From assembly GCA_000715685.1 (NCBI GenBank), contig KL569382.1:57530-74478 (forward strand): 16,949 nucleotides of DNA, written 5' to 3'. The notes under the pieces are model-generated. The model had not been told where the DNA came from. It searched no databases and saw only the letters and a program-made list of their open reading frames with translations. Source of the stretch: Streptomyces lilacinus. Lineage in GTDB: Bacteria > Actinomycetota > Actinomycetes > Streptomycetales > Streptomycetaceae. The position numbers were made by a program, and so were the translations under genes. Below, piece by piece: positions 1 through 7,615 of the stretch. Position 1 is the first letter of the stretch. Every line of letters begins with the position of its first letter.

Positions 1-19
1 AGATGTGTATAAGAGACAG
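1..19. other. Tn5/Nextera mosaic-end adapter at contig edge
   Basis: The first 19 bases read agatgtgtataagagacag, which is identical to the Tn5 transposase mosaic end used in Nextera tagmentation libraries. It is not genomic and has no counterpart in the GC-rich DNA that follows. Genomic sequence therefore begins at about base 20, and the gene there is cut by the library or assembly boundary, not by a natural event. Confidence 0.93.
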
Positions 20-243
20 TCCTGGTACTCGGCGTGGACCCGAGCCGCCTCGGCGCGCGTCTCCTCCGCATCGTCCATCCGACCCTCGGTGGCCTCCTCG
101 CGCTCCGCGAGGACCTTGTTGATCCGGGGCAGGATCCCCTTCGCCATCACGGCGAAGACGAGGAAGAAGAGCACCAGCCCGAGAACGAGCGGTGCGAGGT
201 CGGGCTTCAGCGGCCCCACGTCGAGAGCAAAAGTCATGGCCAT
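20..243 (-). CDS. F0 ATP synthase subunit b-like protein, N-terminal part
   Basis: The minus strand encodes 74 residues starting MAMTFALDVGPLKPDL and running off the contig edge. A single hydrophobic helix spans about residues 17-38 (APLVLGLVLFFLVFAVMAKG). It is followed by LPRINKVLAEREEATEGR and a charged, Ala/Glu-rich stretch that should form a coiled coil. This layout (short N-terminus, one membrane helix, basic LPxINKVLxER turn, long helix) is that of Streptomyces AtpF, the stator stalk subunit b. No other atp genes are visible, so this is probably a stand-alone b-like paralogue and not part of the atp operon; that is inference. The start is uncertain: ATG at 243, an in-frame ATG at 237 and an in-frame GTG at 252 are all possible, and none has a clear Shine-Dalgarno. 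The 3' part is missing. Confidence 0.72.
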
Positions 244-370
244 GGTGTGCACATTACCGTGCGCCCCGGCCCGGCCCGCGCCCCCCACCCCGCCGCGGGG
301 CCCAACTCGCCCCCGCCACAAGGCGCCGAAACCCCAATACCCCCCATCGGGCGAAACCTTCCCCACCGCA

Positions 371-399
371 TGTCACCGACCGTACACAGCAGGTAGCTT
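371..399 (+). promoter_or_regulatory. Possible promoter of the decarboxylase/hydroxylase operon
   Basis: In the 245-base gap between the b-like gene and the decarboxylase gene, TAGCTT (394-399) fits a TANNNT -10 box. It lies 17 bases after TGTCAC (371-376), which is a poor -35 match. A start near 406 would give a leader of about 80 bases. The assignment is weak and rests only on spacing. The rest of the gap is very C-rich and shows no convincing terminator or iron-box operator. Confidence 0.28.
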
Positions 400-440
400 C
401 ACCGGATGGTGCCGGCGCGGACCCCTCCAGAACCAGCGCC

Positions 441-469
441 AAGGACCACGACACCACGCGAAGGACCAC
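441..469. repeat. Direct repeat AAGGACCAC in decarboxylase leader
   Basis: AAGGACCAC occurs at 441-449 and again at 461-469, exactly 20 bases (about two helical turns) apart, just upstream of the ribosome binding site of the decarboxylase gene. Such phasing is typical of tandem half-sites for a DNA-binding protein, but chance duplication in this C-rich DNA cannot be excluded. Confidence 0.4.
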
Positions 470-488
470 ACCCAAAAGGGGCACACTC

Positions 489-1916
489 ATGCCTGCGCCG
501 CCCTCGGCCCGCCACACCCCCGCGGCAGCACTCGCCGGCGGCGCCCAGGGCACCCGCGCCCTGCGCCCCCTGATCGACATCACCCTCCACGCCCTCGCCC
601 GCGGCGCCACCGCCCGCGGCGGCCCCGTGCCCATCGGCGGCCCCGACACCGTCGCCGCCCGCATGCGCGCCACCGGCCCCGCCCTCCCCGAGCACGGCAC
701 CGGACCCCACGAGGCCCTGCGCACCCTCGTCCAGGCCCTGGCCGAAGGCGCCGCCGACCCCGCCGACCCGCACTGCGCCGCCCACCTCCACGGCCCGCCC
801 CTCGCCCTCGCCGCGGCCGCCGACCTCGCCGTCAGCGCCCTCAACCCCAGCCTCGACTCCTGGGACCAGGCCCCCTCCGCGACCGCCCTCGAAACCCTCA
901 CCACCCGCGCCCTGGCCGCCCTCGCCTACCCCGACCGACCCGCCCCCGACGCCCTCGTCACCACCGGCGGCACCGAGTCCAACCAGCTGGCCCTCCTCCT
1001 CGCCCGCGAGGCCGCCCGCGGCACCCCCGACCGAGCCGCCCCGCCCCCCATGCGCATCCTCTGCGGAGCCGGCGCCCACCACAGCGTCCGCCGCTCCGCC
1101 TGGCTCCTCGGCCTCCCCGCGCCCGAGACCCTCCCCACCCCCGAAGGCACCCTCCGCCCCGACGACGTCCGCGCCGCCCTCACCCGGCTCCCGCGCGTCC
1201 CCACCCTCGTCGTCGCCACCGCCGGCACCACCGACACCGGACAGATCGACCCCCTGCCCCACCTCGCCGACCTCTGCGAGGCCCACGGCGCCCGACTCCA
1301 CGTCGACGCCTCCTACGGCGGACCCCTCCTCTTCAGCGACACCCTCAAGCCCGCCCTCGCCGGCCTCGACCGCGCCCACACCGTCACCCTCGACCTGCAC
1401 AAGCTCGGCTGGCAGCCCATCGCCGCCGGACTCCTCGCCGTCCCCGACGCCGACGACCTGTGCCCCCTCGCCCACCGCGCCGACTACCTCAACGCCCCCG
1501 ACGACACCGAGGCCGGCCTCCCCGACGTCCTGCACCGCTCCCTGCGCACCAGCCGCCGCCCCGACATCTTCAAGATCGCCGTCACCCTGCGGGCCCTCGG
1601 CCGCCGCGGCCTCGCCGAGCTCGTCGAGCGCGTCTGCGCCAACGCCCACCGCCTCGCCGACCTCGTCGAGGCCCACCCCTCCCTCGAGCTGCACTCCCGC
1701 CCCACCATCAGCACCGTCCTCTTCCGCCCCACCGGCGCCGACCACCGCACCACCGCCCACACCAGACGCCGCCTCCTGCACACCGGCCACGCCGTCCTCG
1801 GCCGCGCCACCACCCCCCGCGGCCTCTGGCTCAAGGCCACCCTGCTCAACCCCCACACCCGCCCCGACGACCTCCGACACCTGCTGAAACTCGTGGAAGG
1901 CCACACCGCCCGATGA
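489..1916 (+). CDS. PLP-dependent group II amino acid decarboxylase, DesA-like
   Basis: 475 residues, close to the usual size of DesA/diaminobutyrate-decarboxylase-type enzymes, which decarboxylate basic amino acids using pyridoxal phosphate. Visible landmarks are NPSLDSWDQ near residue 120, the cofactor phosphate-binding TGGTESN at 159-165, the VATAGTTDTGQIDP segment, HVDASYGG with the ring-nitrogen aspartate D273, and the Schiff-base lysine K305 in LDLHKLGWQP. The C-terminal LKATLLNP segment also matches the family. The start ATG is preceded by aaaagggg at 474-481 with 7-base spacing; upstream in-frame codons look non-coding. It overlaps the next gene by an ATGA junction, so the two are translationally coupled. 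By analogy with DesAB, lysine decarboxylation to cadaverine is the most likely reaction. DesA, as I recall it, has HKSFFQP where this has HKLGWQP, so the substrate may differ. Third codon positions are almost all C or G. Confidence 0.85.
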   Translation: MPAPPSARHTPAAALAGGAQGTRALRPLIDITLHALARGATARGGPVPIGGPDTVAARMRATGPALPEHGTGPHEALRTLVQALAEGAADPADPHCAAHLHGPPLALAAAADLAVSALNPSLDSWDQAPSATALETLTTRALAALAYPDRPAPDALVTTGGTESNQLALLLAREAARGTPDRAAPPPMRILCGAGAHHSVRRSAWLLGLPAPETLPTPEGTLRPDDVRAALTRLPRVPTLVVATAGTTDTGQIDPLPHLADLCEAHGARLHVDASYGGPLLFSDTLKPALAGLDRAHTVTLDLHKLGWQPIAAGLLAVPDADDLCPLAHRADYLNAPDDTEAGLPDVLHRSLRTSRRPDIFKIAVTLRALGRRGLAELVERVCANAHRLADLVEAHPSLELHSRPTISTVLFRPTGADHRTTAHTRRRLLHTGHAVLGRATTPRGLWLKATLLNPHTRPDDLRHLLKLVEGHTAR

Positions 1917-3340
1917 CCCCCCAGCGCCCCGCCTCCGCCCCCGACCAACCGCTCGACGTCGCCGGCATCGGCATCGGCCCCTTCAACCTCTCCCTGGCCG
2001 CCCTCGCCCACCCCGTCGAGGACCTGCGCATCGCCTTCTACGACCAGAGCCCCGCCTTCCAGTGGCACCCGGGCCTCCTCATCGACGGCACCACCCTCCA
2101 GGTCCCCTGGCTCGCCGACCTCGTCACCCTCGTCGACCCCACCAGCCCCTGGACCTTCCTCAACTACCTCAAGACCCGGGACCGCCTCTACCCCTTCTAC
2201 TTCGCCGAGCGCCAGCACATCCACCGCGCCGAATTCGACGCCTACTGCCGCTGGGTCAGCGAAAACCTCACCGGACTCCACTTCAACCACCACATCGACG
2301 CCGTCCGCTGGAACCCCGAGCGCGTCCTCTTCGAGATCGACTACACCCAGCTCGACCCCGAGGGCGAGGCCGACGCCCTCGGCCGCGCCTACGCCCGCAA
2401 CCTCGTCCTCGGCGTCGGCACCGCCCCCTACGTCCCCGAACCGCTCCGCCCCCTCGCCGAGGCCCCCGGCGTCCCCGTCCTGCACTCCGCCGACTACCTC
2501 GACCACCGCGACAAGATCCTCGCCGCCGAACACATCACCGTCATCGGCTCCGGCCAGTCCGGCGCGGAAGTCTTCCTCGACCTGCTCCGCAACCGCCCCG
2601 CCGGCCGCGAGAAGCTCCACTGGCTCGCCCGCACCCCCGCCTTCGCGCCCATGGAGTACAGCAAGCTCGGCCTGGAGCACTTCACCCCCGACTACACCCA
2701 CTACTTCCGCACGCTCCCCGAGCCCGTGCGCGACCAGCTCCTGCCCCAGCAGTGGCAGCTCCACCAGGGCATCGACCACCACACCATCACCGCCATCCAC
2801 GACGAGCTCTACCGCCGCAGCCTCCACGGCGGCTGGCCCGACGCCGTCCTCACCCCCGGAGTCTTCGTCCGCACCGCCGGCCGCGTCGGCACCACCCGCG
2901 TCGAACTCCACCTCGAGCACATCCAGCAGGGCAGCCGCTCACGCCTCACCACCGACGCCGTCGTCCTCGCCACCGGCTACCGCGAGCGCCGCGTCGACAC
3001 CCTCCTCGCCGCCCTCGACCCCTACGTCCGCCGCGACTCCACCGGCCGCCCCCGCATCGACGAACAGCACCGGCTCGTCCTCGACCCCTCCGTCAAGGGC
3101 GCCGTCCACGTCCAGAACGCCGAGACCCACACCCACGGCGTCGGCGCCCCCGACCTCGGCCTCGCCGCCTGGCGCAGCGCCGTCATCCTCAACGCCGTCA
3201 CCGGCCGGACCGTCCACCCCCTGCCCGACCGCACCGCCTTCACCACCTTCGGCCTGGAGCCGCGGCCGCAGCCGCGACCCCAGAACGCCGTCGGCTCAGA
3301 ACACCGGCACACCATCCCGCGTCAGCTTCCAGTCCACTGA
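1913..3340 (+). CDS. FAD-dependent lysine/ornithine/diamine N-hydroxylase, DesB-like
   Basis: 475 residues, in the lysine N6-hydroxylase / ornithine N5-oxygenase (IucD, PvdA, DesB) family. These flavoenzymes use NADPH and O2 to hydroxylate the terminal amine of lysine, ornithine or cadaverine. The FAD motif GIGIGPFNL is at residues 18-26, LLIDGTTLQVPWLADLVTL and DPTSPWTFLNYL follow as in DesB, the NADPH-binding GSGQSG is at 212-217, and the DAVVLATGY motif is at 348-356. The C-terminus carries the HGVGAPDLGLAAWRSAVILN segment that ends the catalytic core. The start ATG overlaps the decarboxylase stop (ATGA), which implies coupled translation and successive steps in one pathway. The usual next enzymes (N-acyltransferase and NIS synthetase) are absent; the following gene is convergent. 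The last 45 bases overlap the 3' end of the nucleotidase gene on the opposite strand, so the Arg/Pro-rich C-terminal tail is encoded antisense to it. Confidence 0.88.
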   Translation: MTPQRPASAPDQPLDVAGIGIGPFNLSLAALAHPVEDLRIAFYDQSPAFQWHPGLLIDGTTLQVPWLADLVTLVDPTSPWTFLNYLKTRDRLYPFYFAERQHIHRAEFDAYCRWVSENLTGLHFNHHIDAVRWNPERVLFEIDYTQLDPEGEADALGRAYARNLVLGVGTAPYVPEPLRPLAEAPGVPVLHSADYLDHRDKILAAEHITVIGSGQSGAEVFLDLLRNRPAGREKLHWLARTPAFAPMEYSKLGLEHFTPDYTHYFRTLPEPVRDQLLPQQWQLHQGIDHHTITAIHDELYRRSLHGGWPDAVLTPGVFVRTAGRVGTTRVELHLEHIQQGSRSRLTTDAVVLATGYRERRVDTLLAALDPYVRRDSTGRPRIDEQHRLVLDPSVKGAVHVQNAETHTHGVGAPDLGLAAWRSAVILNAVTGRTVHPLPDRTAFTTFGLEPRPQPRPQNAVGSEHRHTIPRQLPVH

Positions 3341-5110
3341 CGCGAAGCGCTCCACCTCGATGGACCCCTTGGCCTTCACCCACCCGATGATCGTGTTACG
3401 GATCTCGTCCGAGTTCGCCCACAGCTGCTTGGCGCGCGCCACGTGCGGGAAATTGCCGCCACCGCTCGCCCGGTAGTTGTTCACCGCCAGCACGAACTCG
3501 GCGGAGTCCGCGAGCGGCTTGCCGGCGAACGACAGGTTCACGATCCGCGAGCCCGGCTCCCGCGCGATGTCGATTTCGTACGACAGGCCGCTCACCACGT
3601 CGTAGTTGTAGTCCGGAACGCCCTCGGCATTGGTCAGCTTCGCCGGGTCCACCGGGGCACCCGCCGCCGTACGCACGTAGTAGTGCGCCGAGAACTCCAG
3701 ATACGCCCGCAGCTGGGCGCCGGTCATCAGCCGCGCCTCCAGCGTGTTCTCGAACGGGTACAGCCCCGCGACCTGGCGGATCGACACCTTCCCCGCCGGC
3801 ACCGCCGCCGTCCGCGAGAAGCACGACGCCTGCGACACCACCGGCAGCGACGCGTACGCCGTGCCCGCCAGCGCCGCCCGCACCGTCTCCGCCTGCACGT
3901 GGTTGATGAAGTCGATGATCGGCGTGTCCTTGTACGCCGCCTCCGTCGCGCTCATCGCCGCCGTCGACGTACCGATCACCTGGTTGACGTACGACACGAC
4001 CTTCTTGTGCTCGCCGCGCAGCATCCCCGTGATCCGGGCGTCCTCGGCGACCGCGTTGGAGTTCAGCACCTTCGCCGACACCGACTCCACCTGCCAGCGA
4101 CCCTTGTCCCACACCAGACCGAAGTCGAACAGCGTCAGCCGCTGCCCCCACTTCAACGGCTCCGACAGCACCACCTGCTTGCCGGTCTTCTTGTTCGCCA
4201 CCCGGTACTCGGGGATCTCCGTGTGGGCGTGCCCCACCAGGATCGCGTCGATCCCCGGCACCTGCTCGGCCACCAGAGCCGCCGCGTTCTCGATGTACGG
4301 CAGCTGGTCACCGTACGACGACGTGCCGCTGGAACCGGAGTGCGCCGCCACGATCACCACGTCCGCGCCCATCGAACGCAGCTTCGGCACCCACTTCGCG
4401 GCCTGCTCCTCCAGACCCGGGAAGACCATCTTCCCCTGCACATTGGCCTTGTCCCAGATCGCGATCCCCGGATTGGTCAGACCCAGGATGGCCACCCGCA
4501 CGTCCCGCCCGTGCGGCGTGCACACCCGCTTGATGACGTACGGGCGGAACGCCGGCCGCAGCGTCTTCGCGTCCAGCGCGTTCGCCCCGAGCAGCGGGAA
4601 GTCGCACTGCTCCTCGAACTTCCGCAGCGTCGGTATGCCGTAGTTGAACTCGTGGTTGCCGAGGGCCGCGGCGTCGTAGCCGATCGCGTTCATCGCCTTC
4701 GCCATCGGGTGCACCGGGCCGCCCGCCCCCGTGATCGGGTCGACCTTGGCGTAGTAGTACGACAGCTGGGTGCCCTGAATCGTGTCACCCGCGTCGATCA
4801 GCAGGGTGTTCCGGCGGCCCTTCTCGGCCCGCACCTGGTTCACCAGCGTCGAGATCTTCGCCAGGCCCACGTCGTTGTGCGCCTTGTCGTCGAACTCGGC
4901 GTCGGTGAAGTAGTCCCAGTTGAAGACATTGCCGTGCAGGTCCGTGGTGCCCATCACGGTCAGCGCGTACCGCTTCTTCCGGCGCTCCCGGTCCTGCCCG
5001 TCCCCCCGGCTCTCCGCCGCGGCCGGCACCGCCCCTGCGGCACCCGCCAGAGCCACCCCCGCACCCGTCACGGCCGTACGCCCCAGAAAACCTCTACGGT
5101 TGAGCGGCAT
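3296..5110 (-). CDS. Tat-exported metallophosphatase / 5'-nucleotidase (CpdB/UshA-type)
   Basis: 604 residues. The N-terminus MPLNRRGFLGRTAVTGAG followed by an Ala/Gly hydrophobic stretch and AAAES is a twin-arginine signal, so the enzyme should act outside the membrane. The calcineurin-like metallophosphatase domain shows DLHGN (D57, H59, N61), the GD motif ending at D109, GNHEFNYG from residue 151, VVIVAAHSG and ILVGHAHTE. The C-terminal 5'-nucleotidase domain shows GLYPFENTLEARLMTG and NNYRASGGGNFP. The likely role is hydrolysis of extracellular nucleotides or 2',3'-cyclic nucleotides to salvage phosphate and nucleosides. I chose the ATG at 5110 over the in-frame ATG at 5140. ggggaga precedes 5110 with about 9-base spacing, no Shine-Dalgarno precedes 5140, and the shorter form puts the twin arginines near the N-terminus. 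It is divergent from the SIMPL gene across 136 bases and convergent with the hydroxylase gene. Confidence 0.9.
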   Translation of the reverse strand: MPLNRRGFLGRTAVTGAGVALAGAAGAVPAAAESRGDGQDRERRKKRYALTVMGTTDLHGNVFNWDYFTDAEFDDKAHNDVGLAKISTLVNQVRAEKGRRNTLLIDAGDTIQGTQLSYYYAKVDPITGAGGPVHPMAKAMNAIGYDAAALGNHEFNYGIPTLRKFEEQCDFPLLGANALDAKTLRPAFRPYVIKRVCTPHGRDVRVAILGLTNPGIAIWDKANVQGKMVFPGLEEQAAKWVPKLRSMGADVVIVAAHSGSSGTSSYGDQLPYIENAAALVAEQVPGIDAILVGHAHTEIPEYRVANKKTGKQVVLSEPLKWGQRLTLFDFGLVWDKGRWQVESVSAKVLNSNAVAEDARITGMLRGEHKKVVSYVNQVIGTSTAAMSATEAAYKDTPIIDFINHVQAETVRAALAGTAYASLPVVSQASCFSRTAAVPAGKVSIRQVAGLYPFENTLEARLMTGAQLRAYLEFSAHYYVRTAAGAPVDPAKLTNAEGVPDYNYDVVSGLSYEIDIAREPGSRIVNLSFAGKPLADSAEFVLAVNNYRASGGGNFPHVARAKQLWANSDEIRNTIIGWVKAKGSIEVERFASVDWKLTRDGVPVF

Positions 5111-5246
5111 ATGTGCTGTTCTCCCCAGATCATCATTCATTGCCTAGAACCAACGCGCGTAGATTCTGGACCAGCGGACAGCCCCGCCAACACCCTCCCC
5201 CGACTGCGATCCGCGTCACGGCCCCACGTTTGCGACCCTGGCCCCC

Positions 5247-5975
5247 ATGACCACACCGACGACCGCACCCGAACCCGCCCCCCACGCCGGCCACCTCCCC
5301 TACGGCACTCCCGACACCCCCCGCGTCGCCGTCCGCGGCGAGGCCCGCCTCGAAGTCGACCCCGAAATCGCCCGCCTCGGCATCAGCGTCAGCGCCCGCG
5401 GCACCGACCGCCACCAGGCCCTCCACGACCTCACCCGCCGCAACCAACACGTCCTCGACCTCCTCGCCTCCTACGGCCCCGCCGTCGAGAAGACCGAGAC
5501 CGGCACCTTCACCCTCACCCCCCAGCTCACCGAAAAGGGACGGAACGAACGCGTCCGCGCCTACCACGGCCACGTCCACATCACCGCCACCCTCGCCGAC
5601 TTCACCGCCCTCGGCGAACTCGCCACCCGCCTCGCCGAACTCGACCTCACCCGCGTCGACGGCCCCTGGTGGAGCCTGCGCCCCGACTCGCCCGCCCACC
5701 GCGCCGCCCGCCAGCAGGCCGTGCGCGAGGCCGTCCAGCGCGCCCGCGAGTACGCCGCCGCCCTCGGCGCCGACCTCGTCGCCCTCGTCGAACTCGCCGA
5801 CACCGGCGCCGAGAACGCCCTGCCCGGCCTGCCCCCCGACCCCGGCGGAATCATGCGCTCCGCCGGCTACGGCGGCGGCCCCGCCCCGGCCCCCGCCCTC
5901 GACCTCGAACCCCAGCGCCAGACCGTCTGCGCCCACGTCAACGCCCGCTTTACGATGACGCCGCCGGCCCTCTGA
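5247..5975 (+). CDS. SIMPL (DUF541) domain protein
   Basis: 242 residues. The core from about residue 26 (RVAVRGEARLEVDPEIARLGISV) to the end reads as a SIMPL domain: an initial V-x-G-E/R-A strand, a helix with QALHDLTRRNQHVLDLL, the EKTETGTFTLTPQ strand, and a later HRAARQQAVREAVQRAREYAAALGA helix. SIMPL proteins are poorly understood; many are periplasmic or secreted. This one has no signal peptide or membrane segment, so it is probably cytoplasmic. No Shine-Dalgarno precedes the ATG, whose upstream sequence is C-rich, so leaderless translation is possible. The gene ends 9 bases before a strong hairpin, which separates it from pyruvate kinase. The molecular function is unknown. Confidence 0.78.
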   Translation: MTTPTTAPEPAPHAGHLPYGTPDTPRVAVRGEARLEVDPEIARLGISVSARGTDRHQALHDLTRRNQHVLDLLASYGPAVEKTETGTFTLTPQLTEKGRNERVRAYHGHVHITATLADFTALGELATRLAELDLTRVDGPWWSLRPDSPAHRAARQQAVREAVQRAREYAAALGADLVALVELADTGAENALPGLPPDPGGIMRSAGYGGGPAPAPALDLEPQRQTVCAHVNARFTMTPPAL

Positions 5976-5984
5976 GGACACGCC

Positions 5985-6010
5985 GGGGGGTGCTCATCGG
6001 AGCACCCCCC
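5985..6010 (+). terminator. Hairpin terminator after SIMPL gene
   Basis: A perfect 10-base-pair stem (5985-5994 ggggggtgct pairing with 6001-6010 agcacccccc) with the 6-base loop catcgg begins 9 bases after the SIMPL stop codon. There is no U-tract, as is common in Streptomyces. It insulates pyruvate kinase from upstream transcription. Confidence 0.8.
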
Positions 6011-6109
6011 TGCACGTTTCACAAGGTGTCAACAAGCTTTCATCCAAGGGACGTTGGGGAGTTGTGGTGGGCCAACTCTCTACCCACGAGTAGGTCATAA
6101 GGTCGTTGT

Positions 6110-7534
6110 ATGCGCCGAGCGAAAATCGTCTGCACCCTGGGCCCCGCGACCGACTCGTACGAGCAGATCAAGGCACTGATCGAAGCCGGCATGGACGTCG
6201 CCCGCCTCAATCTCAGCCACGGCACGTACGCCGACCACGAGGCGCGGTACCAGCGCGTGCGCAAGGCGTCCGAGGAGACCGGCCGCAACGTCGGCGTCCT
6301 CGCCGACCTTCAAGGCCCGAAGATTCGCCTGGGCCGATTCCGCGAAGGCCCCGTACTCCTTGAACGCGGCGACGAATTCACCATCACCGTCGACGACGTC
6401 GAGGGCGACCGCCACACCTGCGGCACCACCTACGACGGCCTCGCCGGCGACGTCGCCAAGGGCGAGCGCATCCTCGTCGACGACGGCCGCGTCACCCTCG
6501 AAGTCGTCGAGGTCGACGGCCCCCGCGTCAAGACCCTCGTCCTCGAAGGCGGCATGGTCTCCGACCACAAGGGCCTCAACCTCCCCGGCGTCGCCGTCTC
6601 CGTCCCCGCCCTCTCCACCAAGGACGTCGAGGACCTCCGCTGGGCCATCAGGACCGGCGCCGACGTCATCGCCCTCTCCTTCGTCCGCAACGCGCGCGAC
6701 ATCGACGACGCCCACCGCGTCATGGACGAGGAAGGCCGCCGCCTCCCCGTCATCGCCAAGATCGAGAAGCCCCAGGCCGTGGCGAACCTCGACGACATCG
6801 TCGCCGCCTTCGACGGCATCATGGTCGCCCGCGGCGACCTCGGCGTCGAAATGCCCCTCGAAACGGTCCCGATCGTGCAGAAACGCGCCATCAAACTGGC
6901 CAAGCGCAACGCCAAGCCGGTCATCGTCGCGACCCAGATGCTCGACTCCATGATCGACGCCTCCCGCCCCACCCGCGCCGAGGCCTCCGACGTCGCCAAC
7001 GCCGTCATCGACGGCACCGACGCCGTCATGCTCAGCGGCGAGACCAGCGTCGGCAAGTACCCCGTCGAGACGGTCCGCACCATGGGCCGCATCGTCGCCG
7101 CCGCCGAGGAGGACATCCTCGCCAAGGGCCTCCCGCCCCTGACCGAACGCAGCAAGCCCCGCACCCAGGGCGGCGCCGTCGCCCGCGCCGCCGCCGAAAT
7201 GGGCGACTTCCTGGGCGCCAAGTACCTCGTCGCCTTCACCCAGTCGGGCGACACCGTCCGCAGGCTCTCGCGCTACCGCTCACCCATCCCGCTGCTGGCC
7301 TTCACCTGCGAGCCCGCGACGCGGTCGCAGCTGAACCTGACGTGGGGCGTGGAGACCTTCCTCGGCCCCATGGTGCAGACGACGGACGAGATGGTGAACC
7401 AGGTCGACGAGTACCTGCTGAAGATCGGCCGCTGCCGCAAGGGCGACATGGTCATCATCACGGCGGGCTCCCCGCCCGGCACTCCCGGCACGACGAACCT
7501 GGTGCGGGTGCACCACATCGGGTCGGGGGACTGA
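6110..7534 (+). CDS. pyk: Pyruvate kinase
   Basis: 474 residues, normal length for bacterial pyruvate kinase, which converts phosphoenolpyruvate and ADP to pyruvate and ATP in glycolysis. The protein opens MRRAKIVCTLGPATDS. Nucleotide and substrate residues are seen at R32, N34 and S36 (VARLNLSHG); the signature VIAKIEKPQAV carries the catalytic lysine K217 and metal ligand E219; RGDLG holds the second metal ligand D243; MLSGETSVGKYPVE is intact. DLQGPKIR at 66-73 has lysine where the potassium-dependent muscle enzyme has Glu117, the signature of potassium-independent enzymes. The ATG has a modest aagg ribosome binding site at 6099-6102. The 99 bases upstream must hold the promoter, but no box there is convincing. 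No clear terminator follows, so read-through into the next gene is possible. I recall that S. coelicolor has two pyruvate kinases; the neighbourhood suggests this is the SCO2014-type enzyme. Confidence 0.97.
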   Translation: MRRAKIVCTLGPATDSYEQIKALIEAGMDVARLNLSHGTYADHEARYQRVRKASEETGRNVGVLADLQGPKIRLGRFREGPVLLERGDEFTITVDDVEGDRHTCGTTYDGLAGDVAKGERILVDDGRVTLEVVEVDGPRVKTLVLEGGMVSDHKGLNLPGVAVSVPALSTKDVEDLRWAIRTGADVIALSFVRNARDIDDAHRVMDEEGRRLPVIAKIEKPQAVANLDDIVAAFDGIMVARGDLGVEMPLETVPIVQKRAIKLAKRNAKPVIVATQMLDSMIDASRPTRAEASDVANAVIDGTDAVMLSGETSVGKYPVETVRTMGRIVAAAEEDILAKGLPPLTERSKPRTQGGAVARAAAEMGDFLGAKYLVAFTQSGDTVRRLSRYRSPIPLLAFTCEPATRSQLNLTWGVETFLGPMVQTTDEMVNQVDEYLLKIGRCRKGDMVIITAGSPPGTPGTTNLVRVHHIGSGD

Positions 7535-7615
7535 GGCGTTCGCGGCGGCGCACGGAGGCGCAAAGGCGGCGGCTGAAAGGTGAGGGTTGGCTGCGTGATG
7601 CCCATGTGACAGTGT

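Noticed and set aside
389..404. Possible iron box (aggt-N5-cacc) before the DesA-like gene
   Set aside because: The half-sites are one base too close compared with the 19-base DmdR/IdeR consensus and the flanking TTA/TAA bases are missing.
399..1904. Long minus-strand Gly/Glu/Val-rich open frame
   Set aside because: Mirror of the decarboxylase gene with low-complexity composition, no motifs and no ribosome binding site.
5..1912. Continuous plus-strand open frame leading into the hydroxylase gene
   Set aside because: It is Arg/Pro/His-rich shadow translation of the decarboxylase gene, caused by near-absence of stops in C-rich DNA, and it starts inside the adapter sequence.
5111..5140. Earlier ATG for the nucleotidase
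   Set aside because: No Shine-Dalgarno; it would place ten charged residues before the Tat signal and cover the good ggggaga site used by the later ATG.
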